NCBI GenBank assembly: GCA_002794775.1
Contig: NBAY01000021.1
Coordinates: forward strand, 496,001-560,000
DNA from: Porodaedalea pini
Lineage: Eukaryota; Basidiomycota; Agaricomycetes; Hymenochaetales; Hymenochaetaceae
Reading direction: 5' to 3'
DNA: 64,000 bases
Positions 34,741 to 47,512 of this stretch are shown piece by piece. Both the position numbers and the translations under genes were made by a program. Within the stretch, counting starts at the first letter, position 1, and every line of letters starts with the position of its first letter. A model generated the notes under the pieces. That model was not told the DNA's origin. It saw only the letters and a list, made by a program, of their open reading frames with translations, and ran no database searches.

Positions 34741-37189
34741 AGCCTGGCTAAAATCCACTTATTTGGTGAGTGACCTGAACATGACACGATTGAAAACCCC
34801 TTGCAGTGGGCTCCACTTGATAATACTGAGTTCCAATTGTTAGTAAGAAGGAATCAGATGATTGAGTTCGAGGGAGATGTGTCTAGTGTATCAATACCCT
34901 CATTCTGATTGAGTTCTGTGGGTTCTGGATTGAAGGGTTTGAGTTGTGTGTGTTCCAGTGTGTCAGGGGCAACAGAATCGGTGGAGCATACTAGTAGGGA
35001 AGCATTTGAAGCTTAGCACCAGTGGAGCACTCAAGATGTATGGGGGATCATCAGTGGCTGTGTCAGAAGACACAGAGATGCACTAACAATAGTGCAACTT
35101 CTCAGAGCAGGATTGTCTTTGGAACAGACGGCTGGTCCCTGTGCTCAACAGGATGTCGTCAGGGACACTGGATAGTGAGATGAGATACAGAATGAAATCA
35201 GAAGATAAGAGATGAGAAGTGGGTGAGATCTAGGTGATGAGAATGAAATGGAACAAGGCAAAGACAGAATGGACAGAATGAGTGCAATGAGCACAACATG
35301 AATAAGATGAAGTTGAGGTGAGCAATTTGAGTCACTAAGGCACCAGAGCATACCTAGGGACTGTCCTGAGAGATATCACACAAAGTTAGGCATCAAAACT
35401 TGGGGGTGGAATTGCTGTTCTATCTACAACATTCGGTGCTCTATAGATACTAAACAAGTGTCCTGCATAAACATGAAAGGTGAAATAAAATAAGACGAGT
35501 CCTCTATTGTCCTACCACTGAGCCACTCAAGTGTTCCTTTGAGCAGCTCCACGATCTGGATGACTGAAAGGCAGGGACGGCACATGTTGACTTGGCATAG
35601 CATCAGTGAGCTTTGGGATCCTTTGTATGGGGCCAGAATGACCAATGCTGGGCCGCTGCATATTCATTAGACAAAGGCAAATAAATGAACCTTTGGCAGG
35701 GTCAAGTAGACACCTGCACAGATAAGTGCACCAGAGTTGGTCTGAGTTGCTGATGTGTGTGATCCAGTCATTGTGTGCATTCTGTGTTTGGGTAATCACC
35801 ACTGATCTGGGTATACCACTTAGCTTGGTTGCTGAGTCAAGGCTCTTCGACTTTGTGATGTACATTGCATGCATTCTGCTCATTCTGTGCCCAATGAACT
35901 GGTTGGTGTTACAGTGGGTGCTGGTACCCACTACCCCAAATGTAGGGAACAAGGGTCAGGACACAAATCCATGACTACAAGGCCAGCACAATGTTTCAGG
36001 GGCCAAATGTCCAGGTGATTAAAGTGCATCATAAGATGCCAAGGGACTGGGTGGATGGATACATGCTCTCACTAGGAAGAATCTGTCCCCTTGACTTGGA
36101 CATGGGGTGATGAGACTGTATCTTAGCAGGGCTAAGCATGTGTTTTGGGGCCAATAGATTATGACTTGGTAGCTCCCAATGTGTATTTTGGAAAGATGCC
36201 CATAGACTGAAAATGCCAGTTCCCCTTTGGACTAGATTTCTTCTGTGTGACCAGACCAAGTCCGAACCAGTAACCCAGGACACTCCCAAATGAGCTTAGA
36301 CAACTAACAACCCACTTCAGACTGGTCCCCCTCATCCACATCATGCTCAGACATCTCTCAGGCAGTGTGTGCTACTCTCAGTTGGCTATTAGTCTGATGC
36401 AGAGACCTTCAGAGTATTCCTCTCTGTACTTAGTGTGCCTCTGGGCTATTTCTGTGTATCAGACTGTCTGTTTCCCCTCTTGCTTGAAAGAGACACTTGC
36501 ACTTGCCTGAGGTGATGGAAGGCACCTAGGTAGTGCCAACACTTGAGCCCACAAGACAGACAGGACAAAACAATCTTTGTTGCTGTCAGATAGACTGAGG
36601 CAACAAAAGCATCAGAAAGGGTTCAAATAGAAAGGATTATATAATATGAACTATACAGTACCAGTCCAAAAGGAATCCATTGAGAATTACTCTTGGAATA
36701 CATAAATTGGCATGTGTATGCCAAAGGATCACTTGACTCAGTGCAAGTGCATATGAGCATTGGACGAGTTCATATTAGCTTCAGATGGGTCAGGGAGTGA
36801 AGGGAATATGCAAAGGATATGAATAGAATGTAATATGTCATGCTCTGAAGGTCCGGAGGCTATGCTGCCACCAAGTCTTGGGCTCAGACTCAGTCTTTGT
36901 GCTCAGACTCGGTCTTCAGGATCAGACTCGGTATGGTCACAAAACTCAGCACTTGGGCTCAGACTTGGCATGATCATGAGACTTGGCACTCAGACTCAGA
37001 CTCAGTATGGTTGGGGTGTAGACTCAGTGTCATGGTGTAGACCCGATACTCTGAGTCATGACACAATGTCCAGACAGACTTGGTATCATGTCGGATGTGG
37101 TAAGAATGCTCTGGCAGGCTTACAGGTGACTGGGGTTCTGCCTGTGGCATACTTCACTCACAGTGTGCACTGCTGCTTATTATTAGGTT

Positions 37190-37788
37190 AAAGGTTTACA
37201 TAATACATGAATGTCTGAGAATGTCTGGGCAGGGTTGAGGGTTGTCATTTAGGGGGTTTACACACCAAGCCCTGCAAAGGGGATATCATTCCCCTAGGCT
37301 GAGTGAAAGCAAGGTGGTGGTGATGATGACACCAACAATGGGCTTGATGGAGGTTCTGCTTTTATGTTAGGTAGACTCCTGGGCAGGATCTCAAGAGAGG
37401 TGACCTCAGCTAATGTCGATGCTGGGAACATGCTGTAACTCGAGCAGGGACTCAGGATGCATCTTACTCAGGTCTAAGTCATTATGGAGGTAAAGGATTA
37501 ATACATTGTACTCTACTACATGAGGAGGGGTTGGGCTCACCTAAGTCATTGCAGAGGTAAAGGAAAAGCAGAACAAGGTGTTCATGCAAATTCCCCAACC
37601 TCTTATGTGATGACCTGTGAGACCATATTATCTAAAATGTTGTAAGTGTTGAATGCATTGTGGATGATGTAAATGTGAGAATGATTGGAAAGGTGGTTAA
37701 GAAAATAAAAAATGAGAAGGATTGAATAAAATAAAAGAAATGGTAAAATGAAAAAATAAGATATCCAGGAAAAGTTTGAATCCTAACA
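37190..37788 (-). mobile_element. Solo LTR, family B-like
   Basis: Minus-strand start TGTTAGGATTC at 37788. It keeps the same order of blocks as the family B LTRs (GCAGAACAAGGTG, GAGGTAAAGG, GGGTTTACAC) with more substitutions. No internal retrotransposon sequence is attached. 37789-38921 is spacer with a Met/Gly-rich ORF (38202-38474) that I do not recognise. Confidence 0.8.
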
Positions 37789-38921
37789 TAATGGTATGCC
37801 AGGGCAGGTCCCCAATTTCTCAACTGCTGGCAGTGAGATGCAGGTGTGTTTTTCTGCTATTCATGGTAGCATGCCTTGATATCTGATCATTTCTTGTTGA
37901 TCATAAAGCATAATTCCATGTACCTGTCACTACTAAGCCTTGCCTTTGCACACTCACACAGCTCAGCATTCCTAGCAACCCTTCAACCTCCTCAGGGGGC
38001 CCACTTTCTGCACTAACACCTTCCTCTTCATCTTCCTTGTCCTCATGTCTCTTTCTCCCTGGTCCATTCTCTTCACCAACCAGCCAATTGCCTAGCAGAC
38101 AATTTCAAGTACCAGATCAGCACACAGTGCCACATGGGCTGCCTGAGTCACCAGAGCTGCCAGTTGCTGGCAAGTGGGAGGACTATAGCTTGTCAGCATA
38201 GGTGATGCAGATGCTGTGTGACACTGACAAATCTGCCACACATTCCTTACATGGTCAGAACCAGGAGACACAGAGTCACAATGTATTCAGTGAAATCAAC
38301 ATTGGTATGGACATGGAGCTGTCACTGTGGATGGGCTTTGGTTCAATGGGGTTGATGAGTCCCATGGGTATGATGGGAAGTAGCATGGATGAGACGGGGC
38401 CAGATGGTTCGCATATGGACACATATGCAATGTGCTTCCAGTTCAAAGACCTACTCAATCCATCACAGTTATAAGCCTGCATCTCATCTCACCTGCAGAC
38501 ACCATCTTATTAGAAGATTTGATATATATAAATGTCAATCAACATTGATCACCATAGATCATTACATAATACAGTGAACATTGTCACTTCAGCAGAAGTT
38601 CAGGACTGCAGAGGTAATTAGATGAAGACAGCCACTTAAGCTAGAACCAGCAGATCATCCAGATATTGGAGGATATTGTGAAATATGTCAAGCAGCATAC
38701 AGGACAGGATGGTACATATACCAAAAGATCATTGAATGCATACATGCAGCTGACATAGTCAGAAACAATATAAATATTGTTATTACACATAAATGAATAC
38801 CTGGGAAATGGCAGCCAAACACAGCCATTATGTTTATGAGGGACAAGACAATTTATGAACACAGTTATAATATTTATTCTCATGATCTAAATGAATATCT
38901 GGCGCATACAGGCATACAAGT

Positions 38922-39103
38922 AACTTGAGGTAGTGGGCCATTAGGATGGCAAGCTACGATTACTGTTTACTGAATACTAAATAATTCACTAATGAGAATA
39001 ATATTTTAGTATAATTTGCAAGCTTTAGTCCTCTCATATAAAATGAAAGACACAGAAAACAGTAATCGTAGCTTGCCATCCTAATGACCCACTACCTCAA
39101 GTT
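38922..39103. repeat. Inverted repeat, ~47-bp arms, at the end of the CNOT1 fragment
   Basis: Arms about 38922-38968 and 39057-39103 pair with one mismatch. The sequence read from the outside is ACTTGAGGTAGTGGG... and reads CAGTAATCGTAGCTTGCC at the inner edge. CNOT1 homology stops exactly where the right arm begins (last codons SNFE, then LEVVGH from the arm), so the arm looks like the border of the captured block. Confidence 0.9.
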
Positions 39104-39104
39104 C

Positions 39105-41468
39105 AAAGTTGCTCAGCACAAGGTTGTTTATGATGAGAGGAATCTTATCGGACGTCTCTTTGGGCGGGGTCTCAAAGTCTGCCTCGTCCAAGATGTCTGG
39201 CTTGATGGACGTGAAGGCTGGCTGAGTCAAGGCCGATGAGAACGCCTGCAGCTGCGCTGCTCCTCCTGCACTAACGGGTTCCGTGGGGGCTGCGAGAGCT
39301 CGACAAACCGTCTCAATAATGTCTGGTCGCTGCTCGGCGAGATGGGGAATATTTAGAAGTGCTTCGCACTGGAGCTTCCACTCTGGTAGGCGTGATTTGA
39401 AGAGTATCAGCGCTTGCACACCAAATTTAAAGGTTGGTGTTGGGGGGGGCACTGGAGGGAGTCGATAACGTAGCGGATGGGCAATGTCGAGGGGGATATA
39501 GTCGACTAGTTGTTGCTGTATGATAGATCCGAATAGGTAGCCTGTCATCGCGAGTTCGCGCGGCGGATAGAACGTCTGGAAGAATTTATATTCGTCGAAG
39601 AGGAAGTGGAGCATGCAAGAGAAGATTTCGTGGTCATGGGGGTTCTTAGATTCCTTCGTGCGCTGTAGCATGATGATGACTTGGTCGATCGTGATCTGTT
39701 CGTCGTACATCTGCTTGAAGATACCGTCGACCTCTGCTTCAATGTCAGAGGAATAGCTGACGACAGTGAACCCAGGCTCTGAATTTTCTGCACTAGGATT
39801 CAGAATCATCAGCCGAGGGTGGATCCGCAGGCAAGCATTTCGTGTCTCCATGCAATATTCTGTGTCTTGCTCATCCATAATGTTTGAACTACGAAGGGAA
39901 GGTTTGAAATATCAGATGGGAGCTTTTGTCAATGTGAAAGGAAAGAAACGAACTAGGTGCGAAGGGAACGCAAGAAGATGGCGATCGTTGAGGGGCTGAG
40001 TGCCATCGTCCTATTCTCCGCCTGTGGGTCAATCGTCCAGGCAAGTTTCTCGTTTTGCATCTTGAGCTCTAAGAACACGATAATACTGTGCCGATACATT
40101 GTCCTGTAGCCACTTATCGAGGTTTAGATACGAGCGTCGAGATGCAAGACCAGCGACGTCAAGCGCGAAGACGAAAGGCCGTACTTCAAGCAGCGAATCA
40201 AGGATCTTCAGGTCCTGCGCGACATCTAAGATGCACGTGGTGTTCATCAGGTTCCCGTCGTAGAACTCGCGCAGGGCCGTCGTAAGATACGTCGGCTCGA
40301 TCTGCCAGATACGCATGAAGACGAGCTGGTGGTTCGGATGACCACCGAGGAACATTAAAAGCAGCTGTCGTGTATACTCAATCTGCAATGCATTGCACGG
40401 TTTCTGGGAACATAATGAAGATAAGCCACTCATGAAGCAGAAGTAACGATTAGTGACTAGTTACTCACAGGAGCCTGAAACAATCCCATATGCACAATGT
40501 CCGCACTTATCCGGACGGCATTGTCCAACATCTCCCGTACACAGCTTCTGACATTCTCATTATCCGAATCTCCCAGCCTGACCAAAACTTCAAATAAATC
40601 CAGCGAGTTCCACGTATGACTCTGCACATTAGCAGCCAACGTTTTGATCCTAGGGCTTGCGGCTGCAACGTCGTCAACAGTCACTACGCGCCGACCGGGC
40701 AGGCTGACGAAGTTGACTGTGTCACTAGGTAAACAGAGTAGAGCGTCGAGGAGGCGGAGTTGATAGAGAGAATTGTTCCAGTGTGACCAAAATCCGGCAA
40801 CAGCAGGTTTGTCTGCATCGCGGGGAGAATTGACGAGGATAGCAACAAGGAGCTTGAGCGCATTGGTATGACACCTTGCCGATCAGGCCAATCGAAGACC
40901 TCGATGACTTTGCTCCAGTCAAGCTTTGCCCTCTGTATACAAAGTGAGTAGATGCTACAGCACGTACAAGAAGCAAAAAGAGGCTCACAAAGCTACTTAT
41001 CGCGCTCACAAGCGCACCGACATCACACAGTTGGGCACCCTCAACCGTAAGGCGTCTGAGAGTCGTGAAGATGTCAACGATTTGCTCGTCCGTCGGAGGG
41101 CTCTGATCGGTCATCCCGAACCTTGCAAGCAAACCTTTTACGACATTCACATCGCTCGTGATTTCTGGATCAAATTGGTTTAAGGCCTGGACAAGAGATG
41201 TCTGCGGTGGGAGGCTGCAAAAATCACCGACATTTTGATGAGCTTTCATGCTAGCAGAATGGGATAAAACGTACCTGAGATTCTGGAACAACTGCGCCAG
41301 AATCGGTGCAACCATCTCAACACCAAATTTTGTCTGCGCAGCAGCAACAAGTGCTTGGCGCTGCGTTGCATCGAGAAGCGGTGCATCCTGCGGCGGGTCA
41401 GACAGTAAAATTTGCAGCAGTTTTCCCGCCTGTGCGGGTGACAAATCGGCATGGTCAAAGCACGGATG
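39105..41468 (-). pseudogene. CNOT1/Not1 fragment
   Basis: Internal part of the scaffold of the CCR4-NOT deadenylase complex. Readable order: HPCFDHADLSPAQAGKLLQI (41468), DEQIVDIFTTLRRLTVEGAQ, LYQLRLLDALLCLPSDTVNF, VTVDDVAAASPRIKTLAANV, SHTWNSLDLFEVLVRLGD, NHQLVFMRIWQIEPTYLTTA, ILDVAQDLKILDSLLEVRPF and ASRRSYLNLDKWLQDN (~40130). Then, after a gap, SEPGFTVVSYSSDIEAEVDG, HEIFSCMLHFLFDEYKFFQ and ELAMTGYLFGSIIQQQLVDY (~39530), to IINNLVLSNFE. The N- and C-terminal thirds are absent. Introns are kept. It is fused at the 5' side to Prp8 through a hybrid intron. Frame breaks near 40020 and elsewhere. Confidence 0.88.
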
Positions 41469-41517
41469 CTGGCACAGCGCGACCACGACAGGAATTATTA
41501 GGACTGAAATGGCTTAC

Positions 41518-44500
41518 CGGTTCGGTAGTCAAGTTACCTTCGAACGTCTTGTGGCTGACATAACAAACATGAGTATGGTCTAATAAAAGAAAGACGTGAA
41601 GACTGACTTCGTGACGCGGTAGACATTGGTATCGTCAACGAACCCTACACAAAAGGGCATGATAAATGCAATGCCATTCGCAGACAGAATGAACGGACGC
41701 ACAAATGATCTGATTTGAGAAGAGCTCGGAATAGTTTGGACTGTTCAAGTAAGGTTCCGTTGGCTCGGATGAGTAAAGCTGTAGACCCTTCCGAATACGC
41801 TCGCGCAAGACGTGGCAAGCAGGATTGGCTTTCATTATCTTGATCATAGCTTGCTGGATCAAGGGCTTCATACTCGGGAACCAGTTACCATACGCAGACC
41901 ATAAGTTGTACGCCAAATCCATGCCGATCATAACACCCGTGGGCGAAGGATAGATACTCATCGAGTCCGATACCTGGAAGAGGTTAAGGGGGACAAAGAA
42001 AATCACATAATTGTTGTGAAACTCACATAGTCCAGGAACTTCGCACGGGTGTATCGTTCAATGTCGTAAGAGTCGAAATCGCCCCAACGAAGCTGAACAT
42101 CAATCCAGTGCTTGTTACTCGTCGTTCCATCCAAACATCTTTGTTCTGAGCAACATTTAGAGCAGTCGCAAAGAACAAGCATATTAAGACTCACGGCAGT
42201 AGCTAGTGACGGTCGGGAAATGTTCCACTGGACATAAATATTTAGCAAAGCACAAAAGTGTGAGAAACCAGGCGCGACAACGTTACCTTGTATGCAGAGA
42301 ACAGCAATATGTCCGCACATGAGCTATAAAGAAGGACTTTGAGAAATAGTTCCGTTGCTAAGTGAATCTGACTCACGAGTTCGTCTTGTAACTCTTACGA
42401 GGATCGATCGTCTCCTTCTGGACTGTCTCAATCTGCAAAGGCTCAAGCTCCTGATCGAAGACCTGACATAAGTCCATGATGACGCTTTTGTGGATCTTCT
42501 GCCACAAGTGGGCACGGAAGATCTGAATGAGAGATCTTCAGGGTCGGGACCTTTCCGTGCATGAAAATACCGCGGTCAAATCCAACTGCACTTGGAAACC
42601 GACATAGACGTTCGCACGATTGATAGTCGGACTCCACCAAAGTGTGAATCGACGGTTGAGAATTTGATTAAGACCAGATCGTTGAGCATTTGTCAACTTC
42701 TTGTATCTCATCGACTCTTCAAGTCCAGACAGAGGACCTGGCGGATACGGTTGTTAAACTGTTGAACACCTATGAAATTCTTCAGTGTTACATATTCCAT
42801 GGAAGCTTTAAAACTCTTACCTTCGTCGGAAACGCGGAGGAAGGCTTGTGCAGTACGCTTCTTCGACTGCTCGTTGGTCAAGTTCCACACCCCGTCCTTG
42901 AGCGACAACTGCCCTCCACTCATCGTCCGGATCTTCGGCAGAATTCGCACCTCGAAGCCGCTCATCGAGAAGAGTAGCTGAGGGTCGTTTTTGGAGTAGA
43001 CACTAACAAACGTGTCCTCCCATTCAATCGTCGTCAAAGAAAGAGGCAGGCTCTGCTTCACGTTCCAGAACACAGCTCGACCTAGATTGACGTTGTGCTT
43101 GATCAGGCGCATACGGCAATCCCGCGGCCAACATCTCTTGTTGTTCTACCCAATAGCGTTGTTGTTTGTTGGATCCGGATTCGCGTTGAGGTAACGTTGT
43201 ATAAGGTCGCGTGATTCCTCGGCGGTGAAGCGGAATAAAATATACAAACGATCAGCACAACGAGAATAGAGACGGACTGGATGGCGTGTCTCGGTCGCAG
43301 AATCACGGTACTGCAGGAAATTGTTGGGCAGTTGTGGGGGACCCGCCATTTCACTTGCGCGTTACAAGCCGAGGATGAGAAGATCAAGGACAGGACCATA
43401 GTATTGGAAGACAAGGGCAGAGAACTGCAGACCGCGGATCATCCCGTATATGTTCGTATGTGCCATATCTTTGTAGGCGAGGACACAGTTATTCTTCGCT
43501 GTGATATAGTCCGCAAGATTATGGTCGAGAATAAGACGAAGCAGACGGTCGAGAAGGGTCAGGTCAATCTTTTCGTAGACCTTCGACAGTACGGTCTCCA
43601 TCATCACTACGCATTCGCCCTCGCTCGTCTCCCAGATGTCCGTTAAGTTATTGATACCCTGACACCACTTGTACACCAGAAGGGGAGGAGGTTCAGTGTC
43701 CGCAAGCTTGATCCACGCCGGGAATAACCCGCGCTTATCAGCCTCAAAGAATAAGAATTGGTCAAGATATGCGAGCTTGTCATATGTGTCGAAGAACTCA
43801 ATGCCTGCCTCTTTGAAGGCTCGCTGAGTGAGCAAGAGACGCTTGATCCTAGACAGACCTGCACGCGAATCAATTAGCTACACCCTACGACCAATTAGAA
43901 AAAGAACATACATTCGTGTGGATTGTCATACGCCTGCTCAATGAGAGCAAGCTCCTCACGCTGAGATTGGTTAAGACGACCTTTGACGCTGTACGCCTCT
44001 TTCAACTTCGTGTCATGCATGTACAAAAGGGGACTGTATGGAAACATCAGTGAGAGCTTCTGAAAGACGTAGTTGGTTGAATCTTACGGGAATGGGATGG
44101 GAGCAAATTTCCGACTCTCAAGCCAGTGGACCGTCGATGTGTAGATAGCAACGGCCTCCTCAGTGCTAATGTAAGGACCATCTTTGAGGTAACCATGCTG
44201 ACACTCCTGCTCAGCTTTCAAGTACAGTCGAGTAAGACGCCTTATGTTCTTCTTGACCACAGCCTTGTCGACAGTCGCACCATGCCTGATACGCTCGCGA
44301 TTGTAGTGCGCAACCGAGCACCACCAGTCTGCCTTGCTCTTGATGTACCGCAGGATGATGTTCTCGATCGCAGTCGGCATGCCTGGGACCCTTCATGGAA
44401 CTGTAGAATAACGCTTAGTACGCAAAGTCCAGATTCATCCAAACGACGTACTGTTTGCCTCCCAGCAGCGCTACGCTTCCGACAAGTCCTGCAAGATAGT

Positions 44501-45680
44501 CTTCGCCTTGTTCTGCTTGATCGACTCCGGTATCATATCGAGAATGTTGTGCATCACGGCAGTGCGTAATTCCAAGTCATAGTGCGATTCGACACGCTGC
44601 TTCGTGACCATCTTTGCGATGCCCTTGCTGTTGTGACCCTCGAACTGACGCGCGAGCAAGTTTGTGAGCCAGTGCTCAAGCAGTGGTACAATTCCACGCA
44701 TGAAGAGCCACACTCGCCAACCTGGAGCACAAAACACACAGCCTGGGCCCTTACCAACAGGTCCCATATTGAAGCGATAGTAGATTAGATGCTTGAGATC
44801 TTTGTACATCCGGACCTGACGCATAAGTTTATACTTGTAACGGTACATGCCAGTGAAAGCGCCGGTATGCGCGAAGATATACTGCAATGCATCCGCCAGT
44901 TGGAAGGCATCCACATTGCTAAGCCGGAATTGGACGTGCGCATCGACAACGAGCTTCGTGAGGTGAATAATTTCACGGCACAAATGGAATGCATTTCCAA
45001 AGCGAGACTTTTTGCGTTCCTCCGGCTTCAGATTCATGTTGTAATCGAGATGAAGGTCATTCAAGTTCTAGAAGGATTGGAAGTCAGAATGATATAACGC
45101 AGCTTTCCCAACGATCATACCTTGCGACGGACGAGCAAGTTCAGCATGTTGTATCCTTGCCTGCACACTTGCAAACCAGCCTCCACCCAGTCCAGTTTTG
45201 TGGTCTGGAAAAATTTCGTCGCCTTCAACTGATGGAACAGGTTCTTTTTCGTCATCGGCTCCTCCGGCCTCGTCTTCAGCTCGTTGAGAACAAAGCACTT
45301 AAGTAGCTTCTGGTACGACACACGAACCTTTACAGGATGGTTCAGTGGGCAGTGCTCCAAGTACCAGTTCTTCACCGATGGTACATCTTGTGCGCGGCGC
45401 ATGTGTCCCGAGCGGCGACTGTAAGGCGCCAGCGCCCACCATAATGCAATACCGTCCACAGTGCTCTCATTCTCCAAATCCTTATCCGAGAGGAATGGCT
45501 CAACCTCATCTGGTAGCTCGAATTCATCCTCGTCCGCGCCGTTGGGTCCGAAGATTTCGTCCTCATGAGAAACGAGAGGCGGATTCTTTGGTTGGAAACC
45601 ACGAGAGGAGACAGGGGTTGCAAGGTTGAACAGACAGAAAGGAAAGCGGATGAAGGAACAAAATCGCGGCAACAAAAATA
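41518..45680 (-). pseudogene. Prp8 fragment with a large internal deletion
   Basis: N-terminal two thirds of the spliceosome core protein Prp8. Starts near [20 protein letters not shown] (~45500), then [102 protein letters not shown] and [20 protein letters not shown]. At RIRQVL (~42725) it jumps to [20 protein letters not shown], so some hundreds of residues of the RT/linker region are lost. It continues through [40 protein letters not shown] and [20 protein letters not shown] to KTFEGNLTTEP at 41518. The Jab1/MPN C-terminus is absent. Native Prp8 is about 2300-2400 residues. It has several frameshifts, but introns are retained. Confidence 0.9.
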
Positions 45681-45872
45681 ATAAATGAGGAACAACGAAG
45701 TAATGTGTTTTTTTTTTAATTAGTCAGAGAAGCCAGAAGGGGCACGACGAGGGTAAAGAGGTTATGAAGGCGCAGGAAAACAGGCAGAGGGTAGGGAGGT
45801 GAGAATGGAATGACAATGACGAGAAGAGGAGATAAATTGCCTGATGAGTAAATATAAAGTCACAAACAAATT

Positions 45873-47512
45873 CTAAGCTAAAAAAGCAAGAAGCTTGTCG
45901 CTGTCCATTGACTTGCTTGCTACATGCGTCCGTCGTTCCTCATCTAGCTTCGCGCCCTATATCATCGTCGCCATAAGACTGAAAGCCTTAGACGCATCAA
46001 TTGCGATGCCGTCGAGAAGTTCCGGGACAGGCATGAAGCCCTCCTCGAAGGATGCGGGAGAACAGAGATCCCGTGATAGAGCACGCGAAAACAGGTCGGC
46101 AACGGATTTGGCATCAGCCTCCTTCGCCTCGATAACAGACATGACAAGATTCTCGATGAGAATATGTCGATGCTCCGAGGGAAGGCAGAGAAATACTCTT
46201 CCGCCTCGTCGCGATCGCGGATAGTGAAGAACTCCTTGCGGTCTTGGTCAATCTTCTTTTCCGCCTGCTCCTTCGACATCGACAGTTTCCCAGAGTCCTT
46301 CTCGAGGATCTCGCCCTCCTCGCCCTCCTCACCATTCTAAGCCTCAGCGGGACTATCCTCCGACTTCTCCTGTACGGGCTTCGAACGTAGAAGCAGGTTG
46401 AGTCTGGGACGCTGAGCAGGCTGGGCAGGTTCCACAGGTGCGTTGTGGGTCAAGTCGACACTCGTTGTACGGCTTGACAGGCGGCTTGGACGAGACGAGG
46501 ATGCAGTAAGAGCCTCGTTAGCGGCCTCAGCAGTCTGCAGCATCTGGAACATGTTCGTGTTCGAACTTGTCCTTCTCCATTCTTCGTGAAGACGCTAGCT
46601 GGCCCGAAGTTCATGGCGCCACTACCCTTCTGAATCTTGCCGAAGTTCGTCAGATCGCTCACCTTGTTGGCAGGCCTCGAAGGACCAGAGGCAACGGCCC
46701 ATCCGTCGGGACCTACTTGAGCCTTGCCGTCACGGTCATGGCCACGGCGTAAACCACCACGAGACATGGCTGAGCACGCCAAGTTATGTTACTCCTGTTG
46801 CGCCTTCTCTTTCGCAGCCTATATATTTCGTAAGCACAAGTGAAATTGAGTAACAAAGCAAGAGCGCGTACCGCGTCATGAATCTGAGCGATTGAGCAGC
46901 GACTAAGTTGCGGGTAGTTCATTTCCTTTCCCGCAATTCAATCTCATCCTGTCCAAGAAAGTCAGCTCAACGAAAGGCTATGAAGCAGAAGGCACGCACC
47001 TGTAACATGAGCTACATACGAGACGACACGTTGCTGCTCTTTGCAAGCTCCTTCGTGCGACTGAAGTAGACGTTCATGTGTCCGCGAGCCTTAGAGGTAT
47101 CGAGCGCCTGACCAACAGTTGTGGGGAGTTTATATAAGCTTTCGATCTCTTGATGCATTCAAGCATGATACGTTCCGTAAGCATCTGAAGCTTGAAGAGC
47201 TCGCCGATGAACTTGACGAATCCGAGGCCTTGACGCTTGGCCTTCTGAGCAGCGTAGTATTTGTCCGAATACAGCGCACTCTCGCCAGCCTCCTTGTTTT
47301 CCTCTTTTCATTGGAATCCTTAAGAGCCTGATCCTCTGTCGCCTTCACGAGAGCCGCTGCCGCTGTCGACTCCTTCTGCGTCCGGCCGCGCCCGAAGCCT
47401 TCCTGACAGCGATTCAGAAGGTAGTTACAGAAACGCAGTCCACCTGTAATCGACTTGCCGTCAGCATTGCGGATACCATCATCCTGCACGTTCGGGCTGA
47501 TCTGCTCCATCA
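45873..47512 (-). pseudogene. eIF4G fragment, copy 2 (MIF4G to natural C-terminus)
   Basis: Same eIF4G region as copy 1 but starting later ([19 protein letters not shown] at 47512) and reaching the natural end: MA3 domain with DRKEFFTIRDRDEAEEYFS (~46250), EAKEADAKSVADLF, SPASFEEGFMPVPELLDGIA and, after a TAG at ~45957, SKSMDSDKLLAFLA with stop at 45873-45875. The linker (GPDGWAVASGPSRPA, NMFQMLQTAEAANEA) is shorter than in copy 1 by the KKGDSKRDS segment. Several stops and frameshifts. It is joined in frame to Rpb1 at its 5' side. 45690-45872 appears to be the original 3' UTR. Confidence 0.88.

Noticed and set aside
36880..37030. Repeated CAGACTC/AGACTCGG words as a CRISPR-like or regulatory array
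   Set aside because: Spacing is irregular, units are degenerate, and the host is a eukaryote. More likely decayed LTR sequence.
38202..38474. Met/Gly-rich 90-codon ORF
   Set aside because: Composition follows a degenerate ATGGG repeat, with no homology or gene context recognised.
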